Shown piece after piece: positions 24,501-36,660 of a DNA stretch of 64,000 nt. The stretch is from Neostapfia colusana (taxonomy: Eukaryota > Streptophyta > Magnoliopsida > Poales > Poaceae): NCBI GenBank assembly GCA_030760725.1, contig JASWHV010000003.1, forward strand, positions 112,314,153 to 112,378,152, in the 5' to 3' direction. The translations under genes and the position numbers were made by a program. How positions within the stretch are numbered: position 1 is the first letter of the stretch; every line of letters starts with the position of its first letter. Under the pieces are notes generated by a model. The model searched no databases, was not told the DNA's origin, and saw only the letters and a program-made list of their open reading frames with translations.

Positions 24501-25980
24501 CACCGTTCTGGTCGAACAATGGATGATTCCTTTATGTTTGGTCAACCAATCCATACCCAAGATAACATCTATCCCTTGTGAATCTATCACTATGAGGTTA
24601 GCAGTAAATACTACCCCATTAATGTCTAGGTTCACTTTGGGACACACTTGTCTTGTCCTTATTTCTCCACCTGGAGAGTTTACTGCTAGCATATGATTCA
24701 TTTGTGTTGTTGCTAGGTCATACTTCTTAACGAACCCTTGGGCAATGAACGAGTGGGTAGCACCAGAATCAAACAACAGGGTTGCGAGGTGTAAGTTGGC
24801 AGGAAACTTACCAACTACCACGTCCGGTGCCTCTTGCGCTTCCTCCATGGTGACGTGGTTCACCCGTCCTCTTATTACATTCTGCTTTTGTGGCTGCGTG
24901 GGCTTCTTCTCTGGGCACTTATGGGCGTAGTGCCCCACTTCACCACAGCTAAAACATTGCACCCCAACCTTAGGTGCCTGGCCTTTGTTGTCTTGGGGTT
25001 GGTTTGGGGGTCCTTGCACTGCTGGTCGAGGTTGATATGTAGGGCGAGGCTGCTGTACGAACTGACGTTGTGGCTGTGCTGGTGCTGCCGGAGGCCTGTA
25101 GTTCGGGTTGTACCCTCTTGGTGCTGAGTAGGGTACCGCAGCACGGTTCGTCTGCCCTGCGGGTTGCTGCATCAGACGTGGGTGGGTGTTGCTCCCTGAG
25201 GCTTGATGTGACCACCCGGCCTTCCTCTTATTCTCATTTTCCAAGGCCTTCAGCTTCCTTTCTACCACAAACGCTCTGTCCACCATCTTTTGGAAGCTTT
25301 CATACTCATTTGAGGACATTGCACACTGCATTTCTGCGGTAAGTCCTTCCACGAAACAATCTTGTTTCTGCTCATCAGTCTCTGTCCCGTGGGGCATAAC
25401 GGGAGAGTTGGGTAAATTTAGTGAGGTATTCCCTCATAGTCGTGTTACCTTGCTGCAGTCCCAAGAACTCATTCCTCTTGTTTTTGAGTTCACCCCTTGG
25501 TATGTAATGGTTGCGGAAGCTACGCTTGAACTCTTCCCAAGTGATGTTCTCAGGGTCATGATGGGCGGTCATGTAGGCGGTCCACCAATCAGCAGCAGGT
25601 CCATGCAATTGATGAGAGGCAAACAGCACCCTCTCATACCCTTGGCACTGTATGATCCTCATCTTGCTTTCAATGGTATTCAGCCAATCGTCTGCCTCCA
25701 GAGGTTCAGCAGCACTTGGAAACTTTGGAGGTTGAGTTCCTAGAAACTCACTCAACCTTGGTTGGCGTGGTGCAGCTTGTGGAGGTGGAACTTGATGCGA
25801 GTTGGCCACGACTTGAGTCAAGTTCTGGATGAGCTGATTTTGATTCTCAAGCATTTGGTGGAGGGGATCAACTCCTTCACGGCTACCACCCCTGTCTTGG
25901 CCTCCTGAAAGATGAGGGTTGCAGGCCTCATCGTTGTTGGTGGCGGGGTTGGCAGCGCGACCTTTTCCTCTTCCGGCCAT
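21513..25980 (-). pseudogene. Family A gag-pol polyprotein, unit 2 (one 2-bp deletion, otherwise open)
   Basis: Gag starts at the ATG at 25980 and runs 201 codons. Relative to unit 1, two bases (AT of a GACATAGAG context) are missing near 25383, which shifts the frame. The rest is one open frame of 1294 codons from 25397. Numbering within that frame: zinc knuckle CFSCGEVGHYAHKC 148-161; protease DSG 210-212; RT ~385-560 with catalytic FIDDIL (D522, D523); RNase H acids D669, E706, D731, D774; integrase zinc finger H880, H887, C917, C920; integrase core D950, D1011 and E1047 with the canonical 35-residue D-E gap; chromodomain-like end ~1245-1294 with the KVQWKHHSEEEATWE block. All catalytic residues are present, so only gag is disabled. 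This is the least damaged polyprotein in the window. Confidence 0.93.
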
Positions 25981-26280
25981 CTAGCATGATCAACCAAATG
26001 TTAATTTAAAGCATTACGTATCATCTTACTACTTTCACTTGTTTGTACTTTGAAGTGTTGAGGCTTTGTTATACTTTTCTGAGGGTTCATATCTCACACA
26101 AAATAAATGCAATATTATTTCATGTGGGTTCACACACCAAAGCAAAACAATCTGAAGACGAGGCTGTGGACACTTGCTCATGGCTTCCACAACTCACGTC
26201 ACACACACCATTAACAAAGATAACGACTCGACTACTCGACATCCTGCTAAACTAAGGGAAGGACTCTACACTACTCGTAT

Positions 26281-27035
26281 TCACTGAGCTGGCTCCTCGG
26301 GGTCTTCCTCATCATTGCGGCTGCCTTCTGACTCTGCTTTGGGTGGAGAAGTGCGACGACGTCTGATCGCCCGGCGATTTGGGGAGTCAGGAGTCCATGT
26401 ATCATTCACGGTGACACACAGTTCATTCCCATATCCTCTTTCTCTTGCCCTCAAGCAGGTCGCAGCAATGCATCCGTTTCCTTCAGGGTGTCCCGAACAT
26501 CCTGAAGCTCTTGCTGACACTCCTGCAGTCGAGTGCTGAGCATAGCAGCATCCTCCAAGCACAAGTCCATGTGCTCATGGGAAGTCCCTTGCTGCACTGG
26601 TGGGTACTTGAACTCCGTGGTACCACTCTCACGCTGGAGGACATACATGTACTCAGTCCTGTCCAGGTGGCGACGATAGATGTGACTCTAGCAGGTGATG
26701 GCCTCCCAGATGACATCCTTCTCCGCATCGACCTGTGTCGCTCGACAAGCTGGAGAGCGGTGGATCTTAAGCAGCTGATTTTCATGGATAATCTTCATTT
26801 CTGAACTCCATTCTTCCCGCTTCTCCCGGATGGTCCTGGTGGAGCTATAGTGTATGATTAGCTTGCCCGTATTGCCGGCGGCTTCGAGCATACGTCGAAG
26901 ACGGTGCAACAAGCCTCCTACTACCAATCCGTAGGAAAGGTACGTCACCGGACGGCTCTCCTCTCTTTCGGCAAGGGCAACTACGGGAACTCTCCCTCCT
27001 GTGGACTTGCGAGCGGTGCGAATCATGCGAACCAT
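26281..27035 (-). pseudogene. ORF0, family A unit 2 (broken)
   Basis: Aligns along its length with the intact ORF0 at 17038-17808. It is interrupted by a TAG in place of a glutamine (26685-26687, after WEAITC) and by a 1-base loss near 26455, within the coiled-coil end. It also lacks 15 bp between two GGTGGAGAAG repeats (one repeat remains at 26342), a clean direct-repeat deletion. The leader between it and the primer-binding site lacks ~56 bp between two TTAAATA repeats. Gag follows after 300 bp. Confidence 0.82.
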
Positions 27036-27177
27036 CTAAAACAAAAAGCATTCACTTAGGTTAGATAAACCTTTAAACAAATATCCTATTTTGAATGAAA
27101 ATTGAGGTAAGATGAAGAAAGTGTCTCCATTAAATACGTCCATTTCTACCTAGGTCCACGTTCCTATGGGCAACCTT

Positions 27178-27190
27178 GGCTCTGATACCA
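27178..27190 (-). promoter_or_regulatory. Primer-binding site, family A unit 2
   Basis: Minus-strand TGGTATCAGAGCC, 4 bases from the LTR at 27195. Confidence 0.88.
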
Positions 27191-27826
27191 CTTCTGTCAC
27201 ACCCGGTTTTTCCGAAGGACAACCGAGTGAATGTCACATGTATGCCAGGATCATTTTCTCATACATGTGATGACAAATAGTGAAGCATCATTTATTACAA
27301 GCCAGGTGTCGAATATAAATAAGTCTTACATAGCAAATGTCTCGATGGACAATAATAACTTCATCTCAAGTAAATAAACTAGCAGCGGAATATTATTCTT
27401 GTGGGCTCCGTCACAGGCGTTGCCCGGGGTCTCCATGAACCTAGAAACCTTCTTCGGGTCCAAAGTCTTGATCATTATACACCACCTCATTATCTTGACC
27501 TGAGCAGCAGTATAAACCAACAAATATGCAAGGTTGAGTACCGATGGTACTCAGCAAGTGTGGGAAACTTATGTCATGCATGGCTAGAACAAGGGGAGGT
27601 CGAACTCATGGTTAAAGCACTACGTAATTAATACTTATCACCTTAGCTTATTAAACACCTACATTACTACACAGGTGAAATGGTCCCAATCTCCCATCCC
27701 ATCATCAAAATCAAATAACCATAACATCATTTCTAATGTTAAGCTCCCCGCTTAACATCCACAACTTCCAAAGCCATCATCCTCTAATCATGAATAAGTC
27801 CAAGTCGCTCTTGACCGTGAGCACGG

Positions 27827-27854
27827 CTGTCATGACAGTTTTGACTCTGCAGAG
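27827..27854. other. Paired palindromes, family A LTR copy 3
   Basis: CTGTCATGACAG (27827-27838) and CTCTGCAGAG (27845-27854), identical to copies 1 and 2. Confidence 0.7.
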
Positions 27855-30221
27855 TTTGCACCACTGTACCCACATGTAGTGATTTCATCCCCCGTTGCCG
27901 GGTGGACTAAAAGAACCTCCATTATGCCAGTGGCTACGAACCACATTCACACTTCCCAGGTGTGTAGCTAGGAGATTACTACGAAGCATTTACAAAGGGA
28001 TTCCCGACGAGCGTGGGCCCACTGAGGTTTCACCCCTAACAGCATACAAGAGGATCCAACCCTGCTGCAGTGGCCCCCTCTTGAGCCTTGCGGTTCATAT
28101 GGTAGTCCAGCTGACACCTATTCCCCGCACCATCCAACACACCCATACTACGCCGGGGATACACCTAATTAATTGGCCAAGCTGCCCCATCTTAGCATGT
28201 GGTTGGCACGGTAAAGCCAGGTTACATGCTCCATGAACCGGTCCTTAGGATCCAGGCAAGTACTAAACACAAACCCGAGTCTCGTGCACCCAGCACCAAC
28301 CAAAACATCCAACTTGCCTTGATCCCGACCTCTACATAACTCATAATATCTCATTCAAGAGTATGGTAAAAATAAACTGATGATCCCATATCCCAAATAT
28401 CCCATTCTAAGCATGGCTAAGCATATGCAGAATTATAAATGACATGATAAAATAAATCCCAACCCAAGCTACAAGGAAACAAGGTAATGCAATTCTAGGG
28501 AAACTTCCTAGCATGGGTTTCATATTTCATTTGACAATGCAAATAATTCTATCTACACATCCTAGCATAGGATCGAAGTGGTCAAGGAAACTTGCCTCCT
28601 TCCTGCTGCTCTTGAAATGGGTAGTCCTGATCTTGGAAAGGAAGAACTTGCTCTGGAGCAGGTTCTACATCATACCATCACACATAGCAAAAGAAAAACA
28701 ACAATCCATAAGACATAGTTCACACTTCCACTTCATACAAACCACACATTCACATTTATGAAAGTCATTCACAATTATATGTGTTGTGGTTACTCTATGG
28801 GTGTTGATTTGTGGCTTACATGCACTTTTAATCATGTGTATATGATTCCTACTTTTGTATTCACATTTATGCTTGTATACTATATATATGAGTTTCCAAT
28901 TTAAATAAATTCCTTATATTCAATTACTATACCTTTTAGCTACTAAGTATGCATGAAAGGTATTTTCCTACTCCATATGTGTCTTCAGAACTTCTACCCA
29001 CCCTAAACTGAATTCTTTGGATTTTGGAAACTTCATTTATCATTTTCTAATTATTTATACCTAGCTTGCTATATTTTCAAATTTACTTCCTATGCCTAAA
29101 TGGGTACTTTATTATGAAAATTGTAAGACACATCATCTAAACAGAATAGATTCTGATCCAAAATAGTTAATAATATATTTTGGATCTTTTCCTCTGATGT
29201 AAACTATTTTACATTTATTTTTCTAATTTTCAGAATTATTTTCTACTTAAAATGTGTCCCTCTAACTAATAAATGTGAATAAACTATTATACAAATTCAT
29301 TTCAGCCAAAAATCTATTTTTATCTCACTCCAGGGTTTTCTAAGTACTAGGAAGGTTTTTAATTTGAATTTGACACTATGTTTGCCCCACCTTTTAAATT
29401 TTAAACACTAGCCACTTATTCAAATTCCTAACTTTAATATCAAATAGGGTTAAAAAGGTAAACTCACCCCACTACAGGGTCCATTAATTTATTTTAAGAA
29501 TTTCCAGGGGTCTAACTACACTTAACAGAGGGGTTTTTCCTAATTTTTATCAAGTCCAGGGGCTAAAACTGATTTTTAAATGAATTTACATGATTTTCTG
29601 AAGTTCCAGGGGGCTAGATCAGAAGTTTCTGGGGCTAGCTCTTATTTCCCGAGAACCCCAGGGGGTAGCGCGTAAGAATTCCAGTCTTCATAACGCGGGG
29701 CTGACGTGGACCGTCCGATTTAAAACAGACGGCTGAGATTATAACATCGAACCGGTACGCGGGGATTTAAACTCTACCGTGCGATTTAAAATAAACGGCG
29801 CACAAGCGGCCACGTCGCTCTGATCGAGCGCGGGCGCCGCTGCCCGGCGGCGGGAGGCGGCGATCTCGCCGGAGAGTTTCGGATCTTCGTAAATTCTTCC
29901 TAGAACTGTGATTTTATGGCATAGATCAGTAGAGGGGAGGTCGGGGATCTCACCTCGGGGGTTTTCTTGAGCTCGGAGGTCCTGGTGGGCGGTCGGCGAC
30001 GAGGTCCGAGGTGAATTCACGGCGAGGCTCGTCGGCGCTGTGTTTGAACCGCAAACCACCGCGTTTTCTGCACCTGCGAGGTTCCCCGGAGGCGGTGGAT
30101 CAAGACCAGCGAGTTAGATCGAAATTCCCGAGCGTAGCTCGGCCAGAATTCGCCGGAGGGGCTCGGGTTCTCACCAGAGAGAAAATCGGCAGATCGTGGA
30201 GAAAACGGGACGTTGTCGGGG

Positions 30222-30229
30222 TTTTTGTA
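30222..30229 (-). promoter_or_regulatory. Degenerate TATA box, family A LTR copy 3
   Basis: At the place where copies 1 and 2 have TATAAAAA, this LTR has TACAAAAA on the minus strand (T to C). Promoter strength of this 5' LTR may be reduced; that is inference. Confidence 0.5.
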
Positions 30230-30624
30230 GACGGGGAAAGGGCGGCGTTCGGTTGTGATCGAGTTTGCGTCGCCCACGAACGAAATTCGGCTGGGATACG
30301 CAGGAATCCGGGTCGGTTTTGATTCGGGGTGAGAGAGTCCGACCGAGCGCGGGCGCGAGCGCGAGGAAGAAGAAAGACTGGCGGGCCCCGCATGTCAGTG
30401 GGAAGAAGGGGCCGCGCGCGGCTGCGGGCTGGCGTGGGATCGGTGGGCTGGCTGGTGGGTTTCGGCCCACTGGCCGGTTTTTTCTGTTTTCCTTTTTCTT
30501 TTTTCTATTTCTTTTCTGTTTTGAGTTTAATTTGAATTCCCGTTTGAATTTGAATTTTTGCAATACATGCAACACGTCCAAAAAATTTTAAATTCCTCTC
30601 TTAACAGGATTTTGGGGTGTTACA

Positions 30625-33589
30625 CACAAGAGTAAAGTTCATAACTATACAAGAGCCTAGGAGGGACATTAAACTCAATCAAGTTGAGGTGGAAGTGGAG
30701 GAGATCAGGATCATCAGGGAATATCCAGATGTTCCGGAGGAGTTGCCAGGTATGCCCCCCGATCGTGAAGTTGAATTCGCGATTGAGCTAGTGCCTGAAA
30801 CAGCTCCGATATACAAGAGATCATATCGGATGGACTCCAAACAGCTGGAAGAACTCAATGAACATTTAAGAGAATTGAAAGAAAAGGGGTACATTCGTCC
30901 TAGTTCCTCACCATGGGGAGCTCCAGTGATATTTGTGCCCAAGAAGGATGGGACCCAAAGGCTATGCGTGGACTACCGTGCGTTGAATGAAGTAACCATC
31001 AAGAACAAGTACCCATTACCCCGCATTGAAGACTTGTTTGATCAGTTGAGGGGAGCTTGTGTGTTCTCGAAAATTGATCTCAGGTCGGGATACCACCAAC
31101 TTAAGATAAGGCAAACTGATATTCCAAAGACAGCTTTCGTATCTCGGTACGGACTGTATGAATACACCGTCATGCCTTTCGGGCTAACTAATGCCCCGGC
31201 ATACTTCATGTATCTCATGAACAAGGTATTCATGGAATATATGGACAAATTTGTGTTGGTTTTCATAGATGACATTCTCGTCTTCTCCAAAGATGAAGAG
31301 GAACATGAGAGACATCTAAGGTTGGTGTTGCAGAAGCTGAGAGAACACCAACTATATGCCAAGTTGAGCAAGTGTGAGTTTTGGCTGAAGAGAGTTCCCT
31401 TCTTAGGACATATAATCTCGGAGGGAGGAATCTCTGTAGATCCCGCCAAGATTGAGGATGTACAGAAGTGGAAGACCCCTGAGAATGTCGGGGAAGTTCG
31501 AAGCTTCTTGGGATTGGCTGGATACTATCGACGGTTTATTGAGGGATTCTCCAAGATCTCGAGACCCCTCACCAAACTGTTGGAGAAGTGAATCACATTC
31601 ACATGGACGCCACAGTGCGAGACGAGTTTTCAGGAGCTAAAGAAAAGATTGACAACAGCCCCAGTGCTAGTTATGCTAGATATGCAGAAGAACTTTTCGG
31701 TGTACTGCGATGCCTCTAGAAACGGGTTGGGATGTGTTCTCATGCAAGAAGGGCATGTCGTGGCTTATGCATCCCGGCAGCTCCGGAAACACGAGAAGAA
31801 CTATCCTACACATGACCTAGAACTAGCCGCAGTGGTACACGCGTTGAAAATTTGGTGGCACTACTTGATGGGGAAGAGGACAGAGATATATACGGATCAT
31901 AGGAGTTTAAAGTACATTTTCACACCGCCAGATCTCAACCTCAGACAAAGGAGATGGTTAGAGCTAATCAATGACTTTGATGTGGGCATCAACTATCATC
32001 CTGGGAAAGCATACGTCGTGGCAGATGCTTTATGCCGGAAAGTGCAGGTCAATAGGTTGAGCTTGAAGGACATGCCTGCAGAATTGAAGGACGATGTTAT
32101 AAGACTCAATCTATGCCTGGTGAATAGTGGTGAAGCCATCGCCATGGAAGTGGACTCCACACTAGAGCAAGACATACGCGATGGTCAAAAGAATGACGAG
32201 AAGATACAAGAAATCAGACAACTCATCAAGGAAAATAAAGCCCCTGGTTTCAGAGAGGATGAACAAGGTACGGTGTGGCACGGGAAAAGAATCTGTGTGC
32301 CTGAAGTAAAGGAGATCCGTGAATTGATTTTGAAGGAGGCTCACGATTCCGACTATTCCATTCATCCTGGGAGTACGAAGATGTACCAGGACCTCAAGAG
32401 CAGGTATTGGTGGTATGGCATGAAGCGAGATGTCGCGGAACATGTTGCCCTATGTGACACATGTCAGTTGGTGAAAGCGGAACATCAACGACCCGCGGGA
32501 TTATTGCAACCATTCAAAGTGCCTGAATGGAAATGGGAAGAAATCAGTATGGATTTCATAGTGGGATTGCCTAGGACCCAATCAGGATATGATTCGATAT
32601 GGGTCATCATCGACAGGCCAACCAAGGTAGCTAATTTCATCCCCGTGAAAGAAAGCTACAGCGGATCCAAATTGGCAGAGTTGTACATGTCAAGGATTGT
32701 GTGTTATCATGGAGTGCCAAAGAAGATAGTGTCGGATCGAGGGACACAGTTCACCTCAAGGTTCTGGCAGAAGTTGCATGAAACCATGGGAACCCATCTG
32801 AATTTTAGTTCTGCCTATCATCCCCAAACTGACGGGCAGACAGAAAGAACCAATCAGATCCTTGAGGATATGCTGAGAGCGTGTGCACTCAAAAACAATC
32901 GGAGTTGGGATAAAAACTTACCGTATGCGGAGTTCTCCTATAACAATAGCTATCAGGCTAGTATGAAGATGTCACCATTTGAAGCTTTGTATGGGAGGAA
33001 GTGCAGAACTCCCCTATTTTGGAACCAAACGGGTGAAAGTAAAGTGTTTGGGCCCGAGGTATTACAAGAAGCCGAGGCGAAAGTGAGGGAAATCCGCAAC
33101 AACTTGAGGACAGCACAGACTCGACAAAAGAGCTATGCCGATGTACGGAGAAGAGAGCTCGTTTTCAACGTAGGGGACTATGTCTACCTCAAGGTGTTCC
33201 CTATCCAAGGACTTCGTAGGTTCAAGGTGAAAGGGAAGTTATCACCTCGATATATTGGACCCTTTCAAGTTCTGGAGAGGAAAGGCGAAGTGGCTTATCA
33301 ACTGGAACTACCGGTTCACCTATCGGATGTGCATGACGTATTTCATGTGTCACAGCTCAAGAAATGTCTGAGGACACCTGAAGAGATGTTACCCATGAAT
33401 GAGGTTGACGTAGCCGAGGATCTGTCTTATGCCGAGCAACCGGTCAAGGTTTTGGAGACAATGTAACGCCTCACAAGAAATAAAATAATCCGGATGTGCA
33501 AGGTGCAGTGGAAGCATCACTTGGAAGAGGAAGCCACATGGGAGCGAGAAGACAAGCTTAAGGCTGAATTTCCGGAACTGTTTTCCTAG
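30625..33589 (+). pseudogene. A2-subfamily pol, 3' part (RT to chromodomain), plus strand
   Basis: Begins abruptly inside the protease-RT linker at CACAAGAGTAAAGTTC, which matches GGCACAAAAGTAAAG in the full copies. One frame carries RT (KIDLRSGYHQ, FIDDILVFSK near 31263), RNase H (VYCDASR, YTDHRSLKY), integrase (zinc finger near 32340-32460; MDFIVGLP, SDRGTQF, GQTERTN) and the chromodomain end. Only two nonsense codons interrupt it: TGA 31589-31591 (glycine in other copies) and TAA 33464-33466 (glutamate in other copies). The natural TAG is at 33587-33589. The upstream half of the same gene appears to be the scrap at 46739-46809, separated by insertion of the A array and a later inversion. 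Confidence 0.88.
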
Positions 33590-33620
33590 GACCACCAATC
33601 TCGAGGACGAGATTTCTTTT

Positions 33621-33634
33621 TAGGGGGGTAGAGC
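33621..33634 (+). promoter_or_regulatory. Polypurine tract, A2 element
   Basis: TAGGGGGGTAGAGC immediately before the LTR start TGTAACACCCC at 33635. Confidence 0.75.
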
Positions 33635-35787
33635 TGTAACACCCCAAAATCCTGTTAAGAGGGGAATTTCAAAATTTTTGGACGTATTGCATGTGGTGCA
33701 GAAATTCAAATTTAAATTGGAATTCAAATTCAAATTCAAACCAGAAAAGAAATAGAAAAAGAAAAAGAAGAACAGAAAACCCGGCCAGTGGGCCGAAACC
33801 CACCAGCCGGCCCACCTCGCCCCCGCGCCAGCCCGCAGCCACGCGCCCCGTTTTCTTCTCACTGACGTGTGGGGCCCACCATCTTCTTCCTCCTCGCGCG
33901 TGCTCGGCCGACCGGGACTCCTCTCTCCCCCGAATCGAAACCACCCCGGATACCCGCGTATCCCAGCCGAATTTCGGTTCTGGACGACTCCAGCTCGATC
34001 ACAACTGAACGCCGCCCTCCCCCGGCTATATAAACATCGGCATCGTCCCGTTTTTCACCCGCGATCGGCAGTTTTTCCTCCCGGTGAGAACCGAAGCTCC
34101 GATCACCATTTTCTCTCGATCTTTGCCCGGGTTCTGTGATCTAACGCGCCGATCGTGTTCCACCGCCTCCGGGGAATCACGCAGGTGCAGAAAACTCGGT
34201 GGTTTGCGCCTCAGACACAGTGCCGACGAGCATCGCCATGAATTCACCTCGGACCTCGTCGCCGACCGCCTTCCAGGACCTCCGAGCTCAAGAAAAACCC
34301 CGAGGTGAGATCCCCGACCTCCCCTCTACCGATCTATGCCATGAAATCCCAGTTTTAGGAAGAATAGACGAAGATCCGAAGTTTTCCAGCGAGATCGCCG
34401 CCTCCCGCCGCCGCGCGCCACCGGGCAGCGCCGCCCGCGCTCGGTCAGAGCGACGTGGCCGCTTGTGCGCCGTCTATTTTAAATCGCACGGTAGAATTGG
34501 AATCCCTGCGTACTGGTTCGACGTTATAATCTCAGCCGTCTGTTTTAAATCGGACGGCCCACGTCAGCCCCGCGTTATAAAGGCCGGGATTCTTACGCAC
34601 TACCCCCTGGGGATCTTGGAAAATACGAGCTAGCCCCGGAAACTTCTGATCTAGCCCCTGGAACTTCAGAAATTCATGTAAATTCAATTAAAAATCAGTT
34701 TTAGCCCCTGGACTTAATAAAAATTTACAAAACCCCTCTGTTATGCATAATTAGGCCCCTAGAAATTCTTAATATAATAGATTAGACCCTTTAGTAGGGT
34801 GAACTTAACTTTTTAACCCTATATGATATTTAATTTAGAAATTTGAATGTGTGACTAGGATTTAAATTTAAAAGGAAATGCAAACACATTGTAAATTCAA
34901 GTTTAAACTCTACTAACACTTGGAAAACTTTAGAATGAACTAAAAATAAATTTTAGGCTGAAATGAAATCTGTTGGGTGTGTTCATGTTTATTAGTTCTA
35001 GGAACACATTTTTAGGTTAATAAATAATTTTGAAAATGGGTAAAATAGATTTAAATTAGTTCACATCAGAGGAGAAGTTCAAAAATATGTTATTTAATAT
35101 TTATATCAGAACCTATTCTGTTTAGATGATGTGTCTTACTATTTTCATAATAAAGCTCACAATTAGGTATAGAAAATAAATCTCAAAATATAGGAAAATA
35201 GGTGTGCATGACTAGAAAATGATAAATGAAGTCTCCAAATCCAAAGACTTCAGTTTAGGATTGGTAGAAGATCTGAAAACCCATTTGAAGTAGGAAGTTA
35301 CCTTCAATGCAAACTTGGTAGCTAAAGAGTGTATTAAAGAGGTTGTTTAAATTGAAAATTCATATGTAGTGTGCAAACAGAAAATCTGAATACAAAAGTT
35401 AGAAATCATATACATATGTTTAAAAGTGCATGTAGACCAAAAATCAACACATGTAGAGTAAACACAACACATAGAAATGTGAATGATTATCATATGTATG
35501 TATGTGTGGAGTGAAAGTGTGAACAATGTCTTATGGATTGTTGTTTTCTTTTGCTATGTGTGTTGATATGATGTAGAACCTGCCCTAGAGCAAGTTCTTC
35601 TTTTCCAAGATCAGGACTATCCATTCCCAGAGCAGCAGGAAGAAGGCAAGTGTCCTTGACCACTTTGATCCTATGCTAGGATGTGTAGATAGAATTATTT
35701 GCATTGTCAATTGAGATATGAAACCCATGCTAGGAAGTTTCCCTAGAATTGCATTACCTTGTTTTCCTTGTAGCTTGGGTTGGGACT
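33635..35787 (+). mobile_element. A2-subfamily 3' LTR, truncated
   Basis: Starts TGTAACACCCC and follows the family A LTR for 2153 bp, with a TATATAAA box at 34027-34034. It most resembles the LTR at 48092-51015 (for example the shared GTTTTCTTCTCACTGACGTG region on opposite strands), which fits the two LTRs of one element. It stops at TTGGGTTGGGACT, where the other copy continues with TGTTTCATTATG. The last ~1.3 kb is missing and an oppositely oriented LTR tip begins at once. Confidence 0.85.
34027..34034 (+). promoter_or_regulatory. TATA box, A2 LTR
   Basis: TATATAAA, 392 bp from the LTR start, the same spacing as in the family A LTRs. Confidence 0.65.
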
Positions 35788-36660
35788 TGTCACACCCGAT
35801 TTCTCCGAAGAACAACCGAGTGAATATCACATGTATGCCAAGATCATTTTCTCATACATGTGATGACAAATAGTGAAGCATCATTTATTACAAGCCAGGT
35901 GTCGAATATAAATAAGTCTTACATAGCACATGTCTCGATGGACGATAATAAGTTCACAACATAAAATAGCAGCGGAATATTATTCTTGTGGGCTCCATCA
36001 CAGGCGTTGCCCGGGGGACTCCATGAACCTAGAATCCTTCTTCGGGTCCGAAGTCTTGATCATTAAACACCACCTCATCCCCTTGACCTGAGCAGCAATT
36101 TAAAGCCAACAAATATGCAAGGTTGAGTACCGTTGGTACTCAGCAAGTGTGGAAAAGATTATGTCATGCATGGCTAGAGCAAGGAGAGGTTGAACTCATG
36201 GTTAAAGCACTACGCAATTAATACATATCACCTTAGCTTATTAAGCACCTACATTACTACATAGGTGAAATGGTCCAAATCTCCCAACCCATCATCAAAA
36301 TCAAGTAACCATAATCATAATATCCAATGTCAAGCTCCCCGCTTAACATCCTCAACTTCCAAATCCATCATCCTCTAATCATGAATAAGTCCAAACCGCT
36401 CTTGACCGTGAGCACGGCTGTCATGACAGTTTTGACTCTACAGAGTTTGTACCACTGTACCCACATGTAGTGATTTCATCCCCCGTTGCCGGGTGGACTA
36501 AAAGATCCTCCATTATGCCAGTGGCCACGAACCACATTCACACTTCCCAGGTGTGTAGCCAGGAGATTACTACGAAGCCTTTACAAAGGGATTCCCGACG
36601 ATCGTGGGCCCACTGAGGTTTCACCCCTAACAGCATACAAGAGGCTCTAACCCCGCTGCA
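35788..36660 (-). mobile_element. Family A2 LTR fragment (3' tip, inverted)
   Basis: 873 bp from the exact terminus TGTCACACCCGATTTC inward to CCCCGCTGCA, where a second LTR terminus starts. It lies tail-to-tail with the plus-strand LTR that ends at 35787. It carries the hairpin (36125-36141) and palindromes (CTGTCATGACAG at 36418-36429; CTCTACAGAG at 36436-36445, no longer perfect). Confidence 0.85.

Larger units (their letters stand above)
8885..30624 (-). mobile_element. Family A Gypsy array: LTR-INT-LTR-INT-LTR (Tekay/Del-like)
   Basis: Three LTRs (8885-12225, 18025-21467, 27195-30624) alternate with two internal regions (12226-18024 and 21468-27194), all on the minus strand, so the middle LTR serves both units. 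Each internal region has, 5' to 3' on the minus strand, a primer-binding site, ORF0, a ~300-bp spacer, gag-pol with a C-terminal chromodomain, and a polypurine tract. The right end is an exact LTR terminus followed by CACAA at 30625. The same 5 bases, inverted, follow the orphan LTR tip at 46739, which fits a target-site duplication. Unequal recombination between LTRs after one insertion would produce this layout. Confidence 0.88.
27195..30624 (-). mobile_element. Family A LTR, copy 3 (5' LTR of unit 2)
   Basis: 3430 bp, complete, with the same termini as copy 2. Its TATA box has mutated on the minus strand to CTACAAAAAC (30222-30229). It ends exactly at GGTGTTACA (30624). The next bases, CACAAGAGTAAAG, are plus-strand pol of an A2 element, so 30624/30625 is a true insertion edge. 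Confidence 0.92.
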
